Shown piece by piece: positions 10,329 to 21,586 of a DNA stretch of 58,629 nt. The position numbers and the translations under genes were made by a program. The notes under the pieces were generated by a model. That model made no database searches. It had not been told where the DNA came from and saw only the letters and a list, made by a program, of their open reading frames with translations. Each line of letters starts with the position of its first letter. Within the stretch, counting starts at the first letter, position 1. Source of the DNA: Scedosporium boydii (lineage: Eukaryota; Ascomycota; Sordariomycetes; Microascales; Microascaceae); NCBI GenBank assembly GCA_002221725.1, contig NJFT01000245.1, positions 1 through 58,629 of the forward strand, in the 5' to 3' direction.

Positions 10329-13300
10329 ATGCCTCTGCCCAAGAAGGACTCGTCGGACTCTCGATCCGGCGGGGCATCGGGTCGCGTGCAGAATGGTTTG
10401 TTCTCAGCCCGCTAACTCCTCCCGTGGGCGTTTGCGCCTCGTTTTCTACGTGTTTTTCTAACGTCTCCCCCAAGGCAACCGATCTAGTTTTCGCACAGAC
10501 ACGGCCATCTCAAGCAACCGCTTCAACAACGAGCGAACGCTAAAGCCATGGGTCCCCGATAGTTCGGACACTTTTGGCGATAGCCTCGAGACTTCCACCT
10601 CTTCGGGCCACTGGGACCAGTTTGCTGCCAATGAGAAGCTGTTCGGGCTGCAGACCGATTACGATGAGAACATGTACACGACCGCCATTGACAAGAGCCA
10701 CCCGCAGTACAAGGAACGAATGGCGGCCGCTGAGAGGAAGGCTCGAGAGATTGAGAGAAGCGCTGCAGTGACATCTCACGTTGCCGAGGAGCGAATTATG
10801 GACTTTGTTGGTGGCGATGACCGGAATGGTGATGAAGAAGACAAGTAAGTGAACTCGCCGTTTTCCTGTAAGCAAACGGTTTGGACGAGAAAGCCCATGT
10901 GCCAACACCTTTTCCTTCACTAGATATTCCGGCGTCAAGCGTCAAGATTCTGCGTTTTCTTCTGGTCGCGAAAACAAGTACACACCTCCCGCGAAACGAG
11001 CCCCGACATCGAAGGCTACCGTTGTTGGTGCTCCCGTCGACCCAGCCATCATCTCCTCCCAACTCAAGGTGAACCCGCCGAAGAAGTCCGCGCCTGCCGT
11101 CGCCACCCCGGTCACTATGCCGGCTATTAGGGCCTCCACCGATTCCAAAATCGCGGGCGCTACCGAAAAGCCCGCTGCGTCCCGAGCGGAGCAGCCTAAA
11201 CCAGAGAAAGCCACCGAATCGAAGATTGTTGAGACATCAGCAGAGTCGAAGGCTTCTGAGAAGGGGGTTCCTCCCCTCCGATCTCCGGCTGTTCCCCCGG
11301 CTTCCAGCACAAGGGGAACCACACCCAAGCCTGGGGAAGCCGCGCCCAGCGCAGCCGCAACTGTGGAACGTGACCTATTGAAGTCGTTCAAGAACTTCGC
11401 CGCAGGCCAACGAAGCCAGGCCGAAAGGGTTCGAATCAGCAAGACCAAGGCTGATAAGGAAGTAAAACTGACGGAGCTGAAAAACTTTGCGAACACCTTC
11501 AAGCTATCTACGCCTGTCCCCAATGATCTGATTGGCATCATTGCGAAGGACCCGGCCCGACAGAAGGAAATCCAAGCCAAGGCTCTGCAGAACGCGGAAG
11601 AGGTTCTTCGAGCCAAGGAAACTGCAAAGGCTAAGGAGGCTGCGGCCAAGGAGACCCAATCCAAACAGGCCACCGAACCCTCCACACCAGCGGCTTCAGA
11701 ACAAAAACCGGCTCCCCGCCCGACTCCCGTCCATACTACTTCGCACCCGAACTCGCAAAACCGTCACGGCGGTGGCCGTCAAACGTACGGCTCCTCGGGT
11801 TACAACGGTCAGCAGTACAACCGCAACGACAGGAGTGGTCAGCACCAAACGCAAGGAAGGCCCACGGGAAATTTAGCGCAACGTCTCAAGATGCAACAAA
11901 CTCCCCACGTTGCGGTCCAGACGGATGGTCGTCTCCCGCCCACCGCTCCGACTAGTGCTGGCAATGATGGCGCTTTTAATAATCGTCGTCTGAGTGGAAC
12001 GCCGGGCCACGGCAACAAGCTAAACCCCAACACGCAGGAATTTAGGCCTAACGCCTTTGCTCCAAGCTTCAGCCCCGCCGGCCACCCAAGCACCGCCTCG
12101 AGCCCCAGATCTACGGTCACGAACTCGGCCTCTCCAGTTCGCCAGATCATCCGGCGCAAGACCAAGGGTGTCGATTGCAAGAAGTGTGATATCTTGAGCT
12201 GCATCAAGACGATCAAGGCCCCTCAAGGTCGTAACTGGGAAGACAACGCCGGTCTGCGCCCTACCTACGACACTCCTCCCACCTGGAGGCAGCGCCAAGA
12301 CGACAACGAAAAGCCCGACTCGACCATGCTCCTTACCTACAAGCAGTACTTTGAGCGCAATCCTTTTGCGGGACCTCCAGGCACACTGTCGACCCCGAAT
12401 CCTTCCCATGTCTTGCCTCACCTCGCCCATCAACACCAGCTCCCCTTCCATCTTCAGCATGGAGCGCACAACATGCCGGCTCGCCCTTCGCCACACATGC
12501 CGCCCGTGCACATGCATGTTCCCCCTCAACACACGCCTCACGTTGGATATGCCAATACGGACGACCACCGCATGATGCACTCAAACTCGGCTCAGTCATT
12601 TGCCTCGCCTAGGATAGCGCAGGCACCTGTCTACCCGCCGGCTGTGAACTCTCCCGCACAAGTGCCCTATGGACAGCCCGTGATGCAACCGTTCGTGCCC
12701 AACGCTCCGCACATGGGCCAGTACCGAAGCTTCTCCAACAACCCTCAATACATGCCGCAACAGCCTGGCCACATGGGAGCGCCCATGATGATACAGCCGC
12801 AGTTCGTCGCGGGGCCGCAGGGTATGATGGTTACGCCTCCTCAGATGCAGATGTACCCTACCTCGCAGGCTCAATTCATGCCTCCAGGAGTCGTCGCGGT
12901 GCCTCCGCAGCCAATTGCGGGCTCTAACGGATATCCCAGTCCCGGCCGTCCTGCAGCGCCGCCGATGGCTCACCAAGGCTCTGCCCAAGGCCAGCCTTAC
13001 GGAATGAGCCCCAGCATGGCTTACCAGCAGCCCGTCTACACACCTCAGCAGCCTAGTCCGAGTAAGTACCCTCGCCACCTAGGGCCCAGATGAAAATGGG
13101 ACATGAGTTGTTAACATTCGTGGTGTTCGATGCAGTGAACAATGCAAGGGGAAGTTACGTCGCCCCAGCGGCCCACCATTATGGCAGTAGTCCGCAACAT
13201 ATTCACCATTTTGGCGGGCCCCAGCATAGAGGGGCCGGCAACTATGGCAATAAGAACTTTACTCCTCACGGCCAACAACATCAGTTAAACCAGCCCGCGC

Positions 13301-13359
13301 ACGGCATCCCTTCGGGACCCCAAGGAAGGGTGCCTGACGTGCCCGAAGAAGCGAAATGA
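10329..13359 (+). CDS. PBP1: PBP1/ataxin-2 homologue with LsmAD and PAM2, no visible Lsm domain
   Basis: This is a homologue of Pab1-binding protein/ataxin-2, a cytoplasmic RNA-granule protein that binds poly(A)-binding protein and influences polyadenylation, translation and stress granules. Four exons, 10329-10395, 10475-10844, 10924-13061 and 13136-13359, give about 932 residues; introns are 79, 79 and 74 bp. The LsmAD domain is clear at about residues 68-134 (WDQFAANEKLFGLQTDYDEN, then TSHVAEERIMDF). A PAM2 motif for binding the MLLE domain of Pab1 lies near residues 510-523 (KLNPNTQEFRPNAF). The C-terminal third is Pro/Gln/Met/His-rich and low in complexity, as in granule proteins. The start is fixed by an in-frame stop 12 bases upstream with no splice acceptor between. 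Family members normally carry an Lsm fold before LsmAD; none is visible here. Confidence 0.92.
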
Positions 13360-15302
13360 ACGGGGCGCTTCTCGAGGACAACAGCACCCGCGGCAGTTTC
13401 TTGTCGCCCCCCAGCGCCATTTGGGCCGTTTAATGGTCTCTTAGAAGCCAGTATATGTTAACAAATCGCCACTCTCATCATCGATTACACGCCGTACAAT
13501 GATGTCCAGCGAGCCATCATTTCCCTACAACAACCAACCTACATCTGTCATCTGTCAGTGGCGACGCCTCGCGAGGAGGTGTCACACCGATACACTATTT
13601 TTTTTTTACTTGACTTTCTAGGAGGCATCTTACAAGAAGGTCTACAAGATGATTCATCGGACAGAAGAAGCCGAGGCCTCGACATGCTTCTCGGTGGCGA
13701 GGCACAAGGTTTTCTTTTTCTTCTTTTCCTCCTCCTGGCTTGCTAACACCATTGGCTTGAACCAATTGCAAAGCCCCGCCAAGGCTTTCTCCTTCTCCGC
13801 CTCCTCCCTTCTTGCTCTTTGGTTCTAAGCCCGCCCTCTCACCGCTGGAACAGCTGTCTTTGGGTGTTACGACACAGAGATACTCTAATAGGTATCAATC
13901 ATTGACTATTTGGCGACTGGAAAATGGTCAGAATGCGGAGGTCGAATCTGGAACGTTGACGGCCCATCAAAAGGGGAGGCTTACGGGGCAGCCTTCCCTT
14001 TCTTTGCTCCTTTTCTTTATTCTATATTTCCTTCTCGGGCATTGCAATGGTCGGAATCGGCCAACGTCCAACGTTCCAGATTTGGGTCGGAGAGGGGAGC
14101 TGAAGCGGCGTATTTGAAGACAAGGCGGAGTTGGGTGAGTGGCACATGAAGGTGTTTTAAGGGAGAGGTTGTGAAAGCGGAAAAGAAGGAAATATTTTGC
14201 GGACATTGGAAGAAGGAGCTCAAAAAGAAAGATGAAAGTTGGGCCGTGAGAGAGACAGCGGGCACCAAATGGGTTCTCTTCGACAGCCCAGGAGGTCTGC
14301 TCATCCGCCTCTCTTCTTTTCTTTTGCTTCTTCTTCTTCTTCTACTTCTTCCTTTTCCCTCTCCCCTCTTCCTATTTCTAGCGGTTTTGAGGATTTGTGA
14401 TAACCGGCATAAGCATCAACGGTGCATCTTCTCGCATAGCGGCTAGGAGTACAAGGGAAAGGGTAGTGTCTTTCTTTTTCTCCTAGTCGAGCGGTTCTGG
14501 GACTATGTGAGGGTTTGCAGACCTTAGCTAAAATCGAGATGGGAAAAAAAAGTTCAAAACCTCACGGTCCATTCTTTCGTAGATTGTTGGTGATGGACGT
14601 AAGCGAACTTCGTAAAACGAGCGGTCGAAGAGCAAGTAAACATTGAAAACAACATTGGACGGATACGAGCAGTCCCGCCGGTGCACGGGTTTTCGATTTC
14701 TCAGACACCTCTGTAGCTTGATGCTCGCAGCAAGCTTTTTTTACGATTTCGACGGGACGAGAGAAGAATCAAGAAGCAAAAGCGAGGCCGGTGAACGTTT
14801 CAAATCCAAGCATTCTATTAAAGCAAACGCCACCAAATGCCTCCAGCCCACGAAGAGATGAAGCAAAAAATAAGAAAAAAAGCCTCCCCTTCCAAATAGC
14901 AAACGTCCAGAAAAACAAACGGTAGGCACCGCATATGCAAAATTACGAATGATAATAGCACAGTTCTTGAGACGCACTTGCGCAAAGATGGGGAAGGTGA
15001 GATACGAATGAATAGCACGGGGAATCGAAAAAAGAAGAAGAAGGCCGTTAACTACCTATGCCATGGGTTGCCCGTGATGCTCATATGTTTTCCCATGTTT
15101 CCATGTCCAAGCTCCCTGTTTCCTGTTTTTTTCTTTCGTGTGTTTCCTCCTTTACTTATGCATGACATGATGGCTAATCCATAGCCTTAAAAAGACCCCG
15201 TTGAAAAAAGAAAGAAAAAAAAGAACCCAAATTGAGGGGGAAGAAAAGAAGAGAAGAGAAGAGAAGAGAAAAGGACTCGTTCCTTGAAGAGTTACAACAC
15301 GC
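13360..15302. other. Intergenic region between convergent PBP1 and AA11 genes
   Basis: About 1.9 kb has no supported gene. It holds the 3' flanks of both genes, several T- or A-rich tracts (13590-13605, a CTT-repeat run near 14325-14350, GAAAAGA repeats near 15240-15275) and a pair of 14-bp inverted-repeat arms at 13945-13958 and 14069-14082. Confidence 0.5.
13945..14082. repeat. Inverted-repeat pair with 14-bp perfect arms
   Basis: The arm AATCTGGAACGTTG at 13945-13958 is the exact reverse complement of 14069-14082. With one unpaired base the match extends by three further pairs. The arms enclose about 110 bp without an ORF of note. A transcript could fold on this, or it may be a remnant of a short inverted-repeat element; no target-site duplication was found by eye. 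Confidence 0.6.
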
Positions 15303-16592
15303 TTAAACAACGACATCGGCGTCCCGAGCAGCGAGCTTTCCGCTGCGTCGGAAACGAGCGCCAAGTCGAGCAATTGTGAGATTGTCAGAGTCGTCAAGCT
15401 GACAATAAGTTCCAGGAGCCATGGCGAGGGGGGCGGTCCACTGGCCGGCGGCACAGCGCTGGAACTGGGTTCCGCCGATGCAGTTCCACTGGCCCTCACT
15501 GGCACAAGGACCAGACTGGGCAGTGTTCTGGCCGTTTCCAGAGTCATTACCGCCGTCACCGGGGGTGAGAGTAGCGGGAGCATCTGCCGACGTCTCGGGC
15601 TGCTTCGTCACGGTTAGGAGGGTGGTGGGAGCCTGTGTAGGCTCGGGAGCGGGAGCGGTGGTGGGTTGGGTAACGAAGACTCCGCCAGGACTGTTTGATT
15701 GTGAGCTTGTGGTCACTTTGATTAGAGAAGGAAAGGGGGATACTGACAGCGAGGCAGTCTTGGGAGGGCTGGAGGTTACAGCAGGGGGGGCAATGGCGGT
15801 GGTCGGAGGAACGACAGGAGCTACACTCGGAGCAGGCTGAGTGTTGGCACCACCATCGTTGCCATTGTTGTTTCCGCTGCCGTTGCCCGTGCCAGCGCCA
15901 ACATCAGGCTGAGTAGCAGCACCGCAGCCAGCGGGAACGGCGGCATTGGGGGAGTTAACGATGACATCCGGACCAGGATTAGGGAACGCCGGGTCGACGC
16001 CCTCGGGAGTCGTGCACTGGCCCTTCATGTTGGCGACAAACATGGCAGGACGGCTGTTGAAAGGAACGGTCTCCCGACGGGTCTTAGCCGCCGAGGAGCC
16101 ACCCTCGATAGTGACAACGGCGCAGGTTTGGTAAAACTCTCGGTTACCAACCTTGTTGAGCCAAGACCACGAGAAGACGACCTCGTCGCCCGAAGGGGCG
16201 TCAGAGGGAATGGTGAAAGGGAAAGTTTGACCCGAGCTGAGAGGGCATCCGCCGACGATGCTCTCGATCACGGTCCAGGTCGCACCCTTGTCGTAGGACA
16301 GAGAAAACTGGCACGATCCGCCGTTGTGAGGGGCGCCTCCGGTGATGGTAGCCTGGTAGGACTGGCCTGCCTTGTAGGTGGCGACGGGGGCACCCTTGGA
16401 GGTGCCGAGGAGGCTCAGGGCGCCGCGGCAGGGGAAGTTGCCACTGCTGAGGGGGGAGGTGATGTCGAAGTCGATGTCGCCGCCGTTGTTGGGGTTGTTG
16501 GAGGAGCGGAGCGGGGGAGGCTCGCTCAGGGCCATGTGGGCGTAGACCGGGGAGGCGACGGCCAAGAGGGCGTAGAGAAGAGTGGCCTTCAT
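15303..16592 (-). CDS. Secreted AA11-type lytic polysaccharide monooxygenase with X278-like C-terminal module
   Basis: This is a copper monooxygenase of the AA11 (chitin-active) type, secreted and intronless, 429 residues. A signal peptide (1-18, ending VYA) is followed directly by His19, the N-terminal copper-ligand histidine. The second histidine of the brace is His89 in GGAPHNGGSC, and Tyr154 in NREFYQTCAVV sits where AA11 enzymes have the axial tyrosine. Paired cysteines (55, 94, 116, 157) fit the fold. A Ser/Thr/Pro/Gly linker (about 215-355) leads to a short Cys-rich segment at about 360-399 (CASEGQWNCIGGTQFQRC) like the X278 module found on AA11 proteins, then a basic tail. The frame is open upstream to 16820, but the signal peptide fixes the start at 16592. 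Likely roles are remodelling of its own chitin or attack on foreign chitin. The exact AA family is by motif, not by search. Confidence 0.88.
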   Translation of the reverse strand: MKATLLYALLAVASPVYAHMALSEPPPLRSSNNPNNGGDIDFDITSPLSSGNFPCRGALSLLGTSKGAPVATYKAGQSYQATITGGAPHNGGSCQFSLSYDKGATWTVIESIVGGCPLSSGQTFPFTIPSDAPSGDEVVFSWSWLNKVGNREFYQTCAVVTIEGGSSAAKTRRETVPFNSRPAMFVANMKGQCTTPEGVDPAFPNPGPDVIVNSPNAAVPAGCGAATQPDVGAGTGNGSGNNNGNDGGANTQPAPSVAPVVPPTTAIAPPAVTSSPPKTASLSVSPFPSLIKVTTSSQSNSPGGVFVTQPTTAPAPEPTQAPTTLLTVTKQPETSADAPATLTPGDGGNDSGNGQNTAQSGPCASEGQWNCIGGTQFQRCAAGQWTAPLAMAPGTYCQLDDSDNLTIARLGARFRRSGKLAARDADVVV

Positions 16593-19500
16593 TGTGATTG
16601 ATTGACTGAAATGAAATACCTTGATTGTTTGATGAAATGAGGCGAGGCGATCGAGATGCGGTGTCTGAGTTCGACTATGCAGAACGATGGCGAGGAGGGA
16701 GTGGAAGAGAGTTGAAAGGATGTTTGGATGCCTTGGGGTGTTTTTATACTCGACAATTGGAGCAAGAAGATGCGATGTGGTGGAGGTTGACGAGGCGATG
16801 CAATGTTCTGCGTGAGTCAAGATTGTGGGAGATTCACGAAATCACAAGAGCTCAGTCGAGGAAGGAGCGAAGGGGCAATTCTTCTTAAGTCAGAGGAAGG
16901 AGCCAAGCTCTAAAAGTGGTGAATGGAAGCTGTGAGAAACGGAAGGTGCCAGGGACAATGGCGATTGTGACTTTTTCCCAGCGGACTGGACAATAACTTG
17001 ATCTGATGATAAAGGAGTGGACTGAAGAGCACTTAGACCGTAGACAAAGGTCCCGGCACGAAATATCCGTTCGAAACGTTTGACTGCTTGACCGGCAAGA
17101 AGGCAATTGTTCACTTGTTGTTGATATTGAGATATCGTCTCAAAGAAGGTTGGTACTCTCGAGGGAAAAGATAAGAATCGAGGGTTTGCCGAAGAAGGAG
17201 TGTCAGAAAGGAAGACAATGGACAAGGAGAAACAAAATATACAAACGGCTGATCGAAGCCTGAAGAAAGGAACCTGAACTTGAACTTGAACCTGGACCTG
17301 GAGCACAAAGGACAAGATGTGAGTTCGATGGTGGCACCCGAGGTTCTTATATCCTCTGTACTTAACAAGGCACCTTGGTGAAAGGGGGCGTGTAGGTCAA
17401 GCTGTCCCACTCAGACACCCTCCTTAGCTTCGTCGCCGATCGTGTGCATCCACAACGACACACCCCCGGCCAGCGGCTTTGCGAGAAACGAAAGAAAACA
17501 ATAGGAGGCAACCCCAAGGGCCCCGCCCAGGATGACCTTTCACCAGAGTGGCCCATGATCCTACGAAGTACGTCTTCTTGGGCCCACATGTGCTAGGACG
17601 AGTCGTCATCGTCCTATTCTTTGTCTCATATAGACAAGAAGGAACATGGTGCCCGGGGGCGGATTTCGATGCCGGGGTGCAGGTACAGATTCGACTCGAC
17701 AGAGACGGCGGCACATAAGACACGCCACCGACAATGCTCCAATCAAGAAAAGGCAAGGGCTCGATTTGGGCTCAACCTGCATGCAAGTGGGATGCGGAGC
17801 CCTTCTAAAATTTCAGGGGATTTTGATGCGGTGGCTTGGCTGGGCAGGAGCCGAACCGGGTCCAAACATGGAACCTAAGCGCGAGCAAGAGACTGGGACC
17901 TGGGACCTGCCTAGATTGGGAAAAGAGTGAATTGGGCAACGTTCCATTTCGTGGCCTCGTTCGCGACGAAGTACGGGCACGACGGCTTAACTCTCCTCTC
18001 ATTGAAAGGAAAGCAGGAAAAAATGACTTGGGTATCGATTTGACCACCACAATGACGAGAGCGTCCAGAAACTTCCTTGAAGGGTCGCCGGTTTATTTGT
18101 GCCACAATCAATGTTAAGCGGGATTTGAGGATCGACTCTCTGCAACTTCTCCATCGCCAGCATTGACCCGGTTTTCCTGCACAGCCAGGCGATGATCATA
18201 TTACACAGAAGCTTTGACATTTCCTTTCTTCTCATTTACTCTCCAGTCCCGCCCATGACTGGGTTCTTCTTGGAACTTCTTGACTGGGCACTCAGAGCAA
18301 TCGATTCGTTGCGGCATGCGGGGCGATGACGTTGGGTTTTGCATTTGCATTCCGTCAGGGATGTTGAACCGTCCGTTACGCCAGGCGAGAACAAGCTGGC
18401 GTCGAAGAGAACGAACGGTTGACTCTAGAAACTTCTGGGAGACTCCGAAACTGACACTGATGTACAACCGTACAACATTCGCCGGATGCGCTTCCGAAAA
18501 AAATAATCCGTCATATGGCTGTGACGTGTGAGAAGAGTAGGGTAAAGAATAATAATCCATCATCGTCTCGATGCCAAGTCGCACACCTCAAAACGTGAAA
18601 TACTTCAGAATATCGCGAGTCTGTGGAATTGAATGGTCACGATTGCTCGACCTAGTCCAGGTCAAGCGGGAGCGCAAGGGGCATCGTCCAATCACGCGGG
18701 TTCCCGCACCGAGACCCCCATCACGCAGGGTCTAAAGCCGTGGTTCCTTGTCTTAGCGGCGGGTAAGCACTGGCGAATCGGTGGCGCTGGAGAGACTGGT
18801 TCGCAAAACGGTGGGGTCTACATCAATGCTACTGTTCAAGAATATACAGATCAGAATCCTGGACAGGGAGATACTCTCCAGATCCGATCAATGGCACGCG
18901 GCGAGATCAATACGGGGCCACGAACAGGGAAGAGAGCTTGGAAGTGGGAAAAAAAAACGACATTCGATATGAAAAAGAGAACCGATCACACCGCCAACAA
19001 TGGTACTCCACGAATACCTCTTCATTAGGTGGTGCTAGCGACCTGAGCTCACAACTGCCAGGCACTAGCGTATTGGAGTTCAATGCGGTGTGGATTCTCT
19101 CTTGCTTTCTCATCCACTGTCCAGCCATTGAGACGACGTTTCTGGCCGAGCTGGTCTCCATCATGATACAACAATGCGCCCGGCCATGATGGCATTCAAC
19201 GGCGTTCCTCGTGGACCTAAGCTTCAATGTTACCTTTCTCATCCCTTCTTTAAGCTACTATTAACTGGTTTGGTCGTTTCATCTTCTTTGTGACTCCCTA
19301 CTTCCCTGCCTTGTTTATACCATGTTCGTTTCGAAACGATTGTTGTGGATGAGCAAGGAACCTTTGTGAAGAAGAGGAGACTCACTCGGGAAGGAGAACC
19401 GAGTGGATTTTCTTTTCGTATCCATCATGTCGATCCACCCAAATCCATCTGAAAATTGTATCCTCCACCCGCCTCTCTCGCAGGGCCATCATTTATGCAT

Positions 19501-21586
19501 GAATTGGTCCTTGCTCGCTCGCATTGCTAACCTGCCTCTAAGCCTCAAGTCGCTACCTGCCACATTGCATCGTTCGGAAATTCCCTATGGGAGGCTCATT
19601 ATGCGTCTGGTACCTCAACTCCACCTAGGGCCATCTCCCGCCCGTGCACACTCTTTGGAAGATGGCCCGGGGGGCCTCTATTCACGAAATCGGAAGGTTG
19701 CGAGGATTTCTTTGTACTTCTTATGGGCCCAGGAGAATTAAGGATGGGCGACCTTTTGCAGGACCACAAGTCAGTTTCCTCTTTTAGAATCCTTCCTTTT
19801 CTTTGCTCCTCAATATGGACCCCTAATTTGGCGCCCCTGCGTGTCTGGTTTACCGCTGTGGCGACCACCTGCTGCAACCAAGTCAGGCTAGGCCAGCCAA
19901 GACAGAGGCGTCGAACTTCAAGTGTCTTGATCTCCCGCTGTAAGCCGCATTGACCCTTGAGTGCTTGCAGCGGAGTCCGTTCTAGGCATGGCCTTTTTAG
20001 GTCTTCAGAGGCTTGGGGCATCTTTCGCCTAACCTTCCTATTGGCTCAATCATCCCCGCCGTCGATGAACAGGCGGCTTGCAAAGTGGACCAGACCGGGT
20101 CTGAGTGATGGGTGGTGCTGAGGGCGAGCTTTGCTACAACCGCCCTTGCCTGTGATCTTTGCCAAGTTGAGCGATCATCCGGGGGGACGCGACAATAGCT
20201 TTTCGCTTTTGATTTTGACCTGATCAATTGATGTCTCATGCGTGCTGTCACTCGTCGTGGCATAACAATTACTCAAAACAAGATTGATAGATCTTGTTAT
20301 TGACTTCCCTCAGATCTCAACAGAGCCTCCTTTATCGCTTCGCTTCTGAGCTTATCCCATTTCGGACTTCAATAATATCGATCCAAGAGCCGCACCTGAA
20401 ACCTGCATGAAGTATGCTTCTTTCTTCTTTTTCTCGCCCCTAAAAAAAACTTTCCCTCTAGATTCTACTGGTGCAGAAGCGAAGCGCGGTTAGGCGGCCA
20501 AGGCCGCATCCTTCGTCTCATCTCGCCCCCACCTACTAGAGCGCTTGCAACCGACCCACAAAGCCTCACCACTCTGCGGGATCAAGGAGAGTCGAAAAAG
20601 GGAGCCGTAGCGACTAGGTAAGCTGGCGACCGAGATGCGATAGAGCACGGGTTCAATATGATTTGTCGCAGTAGACCGAGGGTAGAAAGATGCAGCACAG
20701 TGGATCGACCCATTTGGCGCCCGGGGCAGGGAGAGGGAGAGTTGGGATGTTTTGGGATGAGGGAAACCTCATCAAGGATTTAGACCCTCCGTGCAACGTG
20801 TGATGGTGGCGTGGCCTCGACGATGACCACCCGAGGGGATACGTGGGAGCATGAGAGGATGAAGCTTAAATTTGAGTTCGGGACTGGGTCTGGGCCATCA
20901 CTTCTTGGCCGCCTAGGACCTTTTGGCTTGGAGAGGGACCAGAGACCCTTTATGTCCCGAGTTCCGCGATTGCGTCGTCGAACATGCCATGAAGGCTGTG
21001 AACCCTGACTTGGTCCCCGAGCTTGCCGTTTGACCCGGGAGGGGCATGGAAATACTTGAGATTGTTGGGGGAGCCTCACTCTAGCCCCGACGGTTGGTTT
21101 TCCTTTTTCCATTATATTTTTACCTTTCTACCTCATATCTCTGAGGGCTGTTGACAATTCAACCCGTGAGGCATTTTGTGTGAGAGACGAAGATAGAGCC
21201 CGGTTATGTATTCATTGAAAGCCAGATTAAGAATGAGTCTGCCGTGCGGAGCATCTCATTTCCGCTACGGCAGACTCCGGTATTTACGCCGTCCCGGGCC
21301 GGTAATGTGTGTGAAACCATCGTAAAAAGGGAGTGGTAACCGGGCTGGCGAGAGATCAAATCGACGTGTCGGTTCAAAACAGTAACAATCTCACCTAAGA
21401 AGTAAGACCCCCTCTTTGGGCGGCCGCCCCCAGAATCCCCCAATCTCAATACACATTGATCTCACCAAAGCCGTGCAGTAAAAAATTGATGTTCGTCAAC
21501 GTTGAAGATTTAAAATCTCTTCCCGTGTTTCTGTGTCGTGTTTTCTTTAGCCCCCATCAAGATTTCCACCAGGGACCCGACCCAAA
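16593..21586. other. Gene-poor 5-kb region
   Basis: No ORF here combines an ATG start, credible length and a recognisable domain. Near 17270-17300 a short tandem hexamer run (TGAACT/TGGACC type) makes an artificial Val-Gln repeat in one minus-strand frame. A TACGAAGTACGT motif lies at 17562-17573. Regions 18.6-19.2 and 19.6-20.3 kb carry open frames on both strands that overlap each other and look random. I found no tRNA-like A/B box pair, 5S rRNA-like sequence or transposase/reverse-transcriptase motif. It may hold a non-coding RNA or regulatory DNA that cannot be recognised by eye. Confidence 0.45.
16742..16748 (-). promoter_or_regulatory. TATA box candidate for the AA11 gene
   Basis: On the minus strand this reads TATAAAA, within GAGTATAAAAACACC, about 150 bp upstream of the AA11 start codon at 16592. 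Spacing and sequence fit a core promoter; use is inferred. Confidence 0.45.

Noticed and set aside
16593..16820. 76-codon N-terminal extension of the AA11 frame
   Set aside because: It would bury the signal peptide and the essential N-terminal histidine; a TATA box lies inside this segment.
16890..17315. 141-codon minus-strand frame beginning with a Val-Gln repeat
   Set aside because: The repeat comes from a short tandem DNA run, and the rest has no domain and overlaps other random frames.
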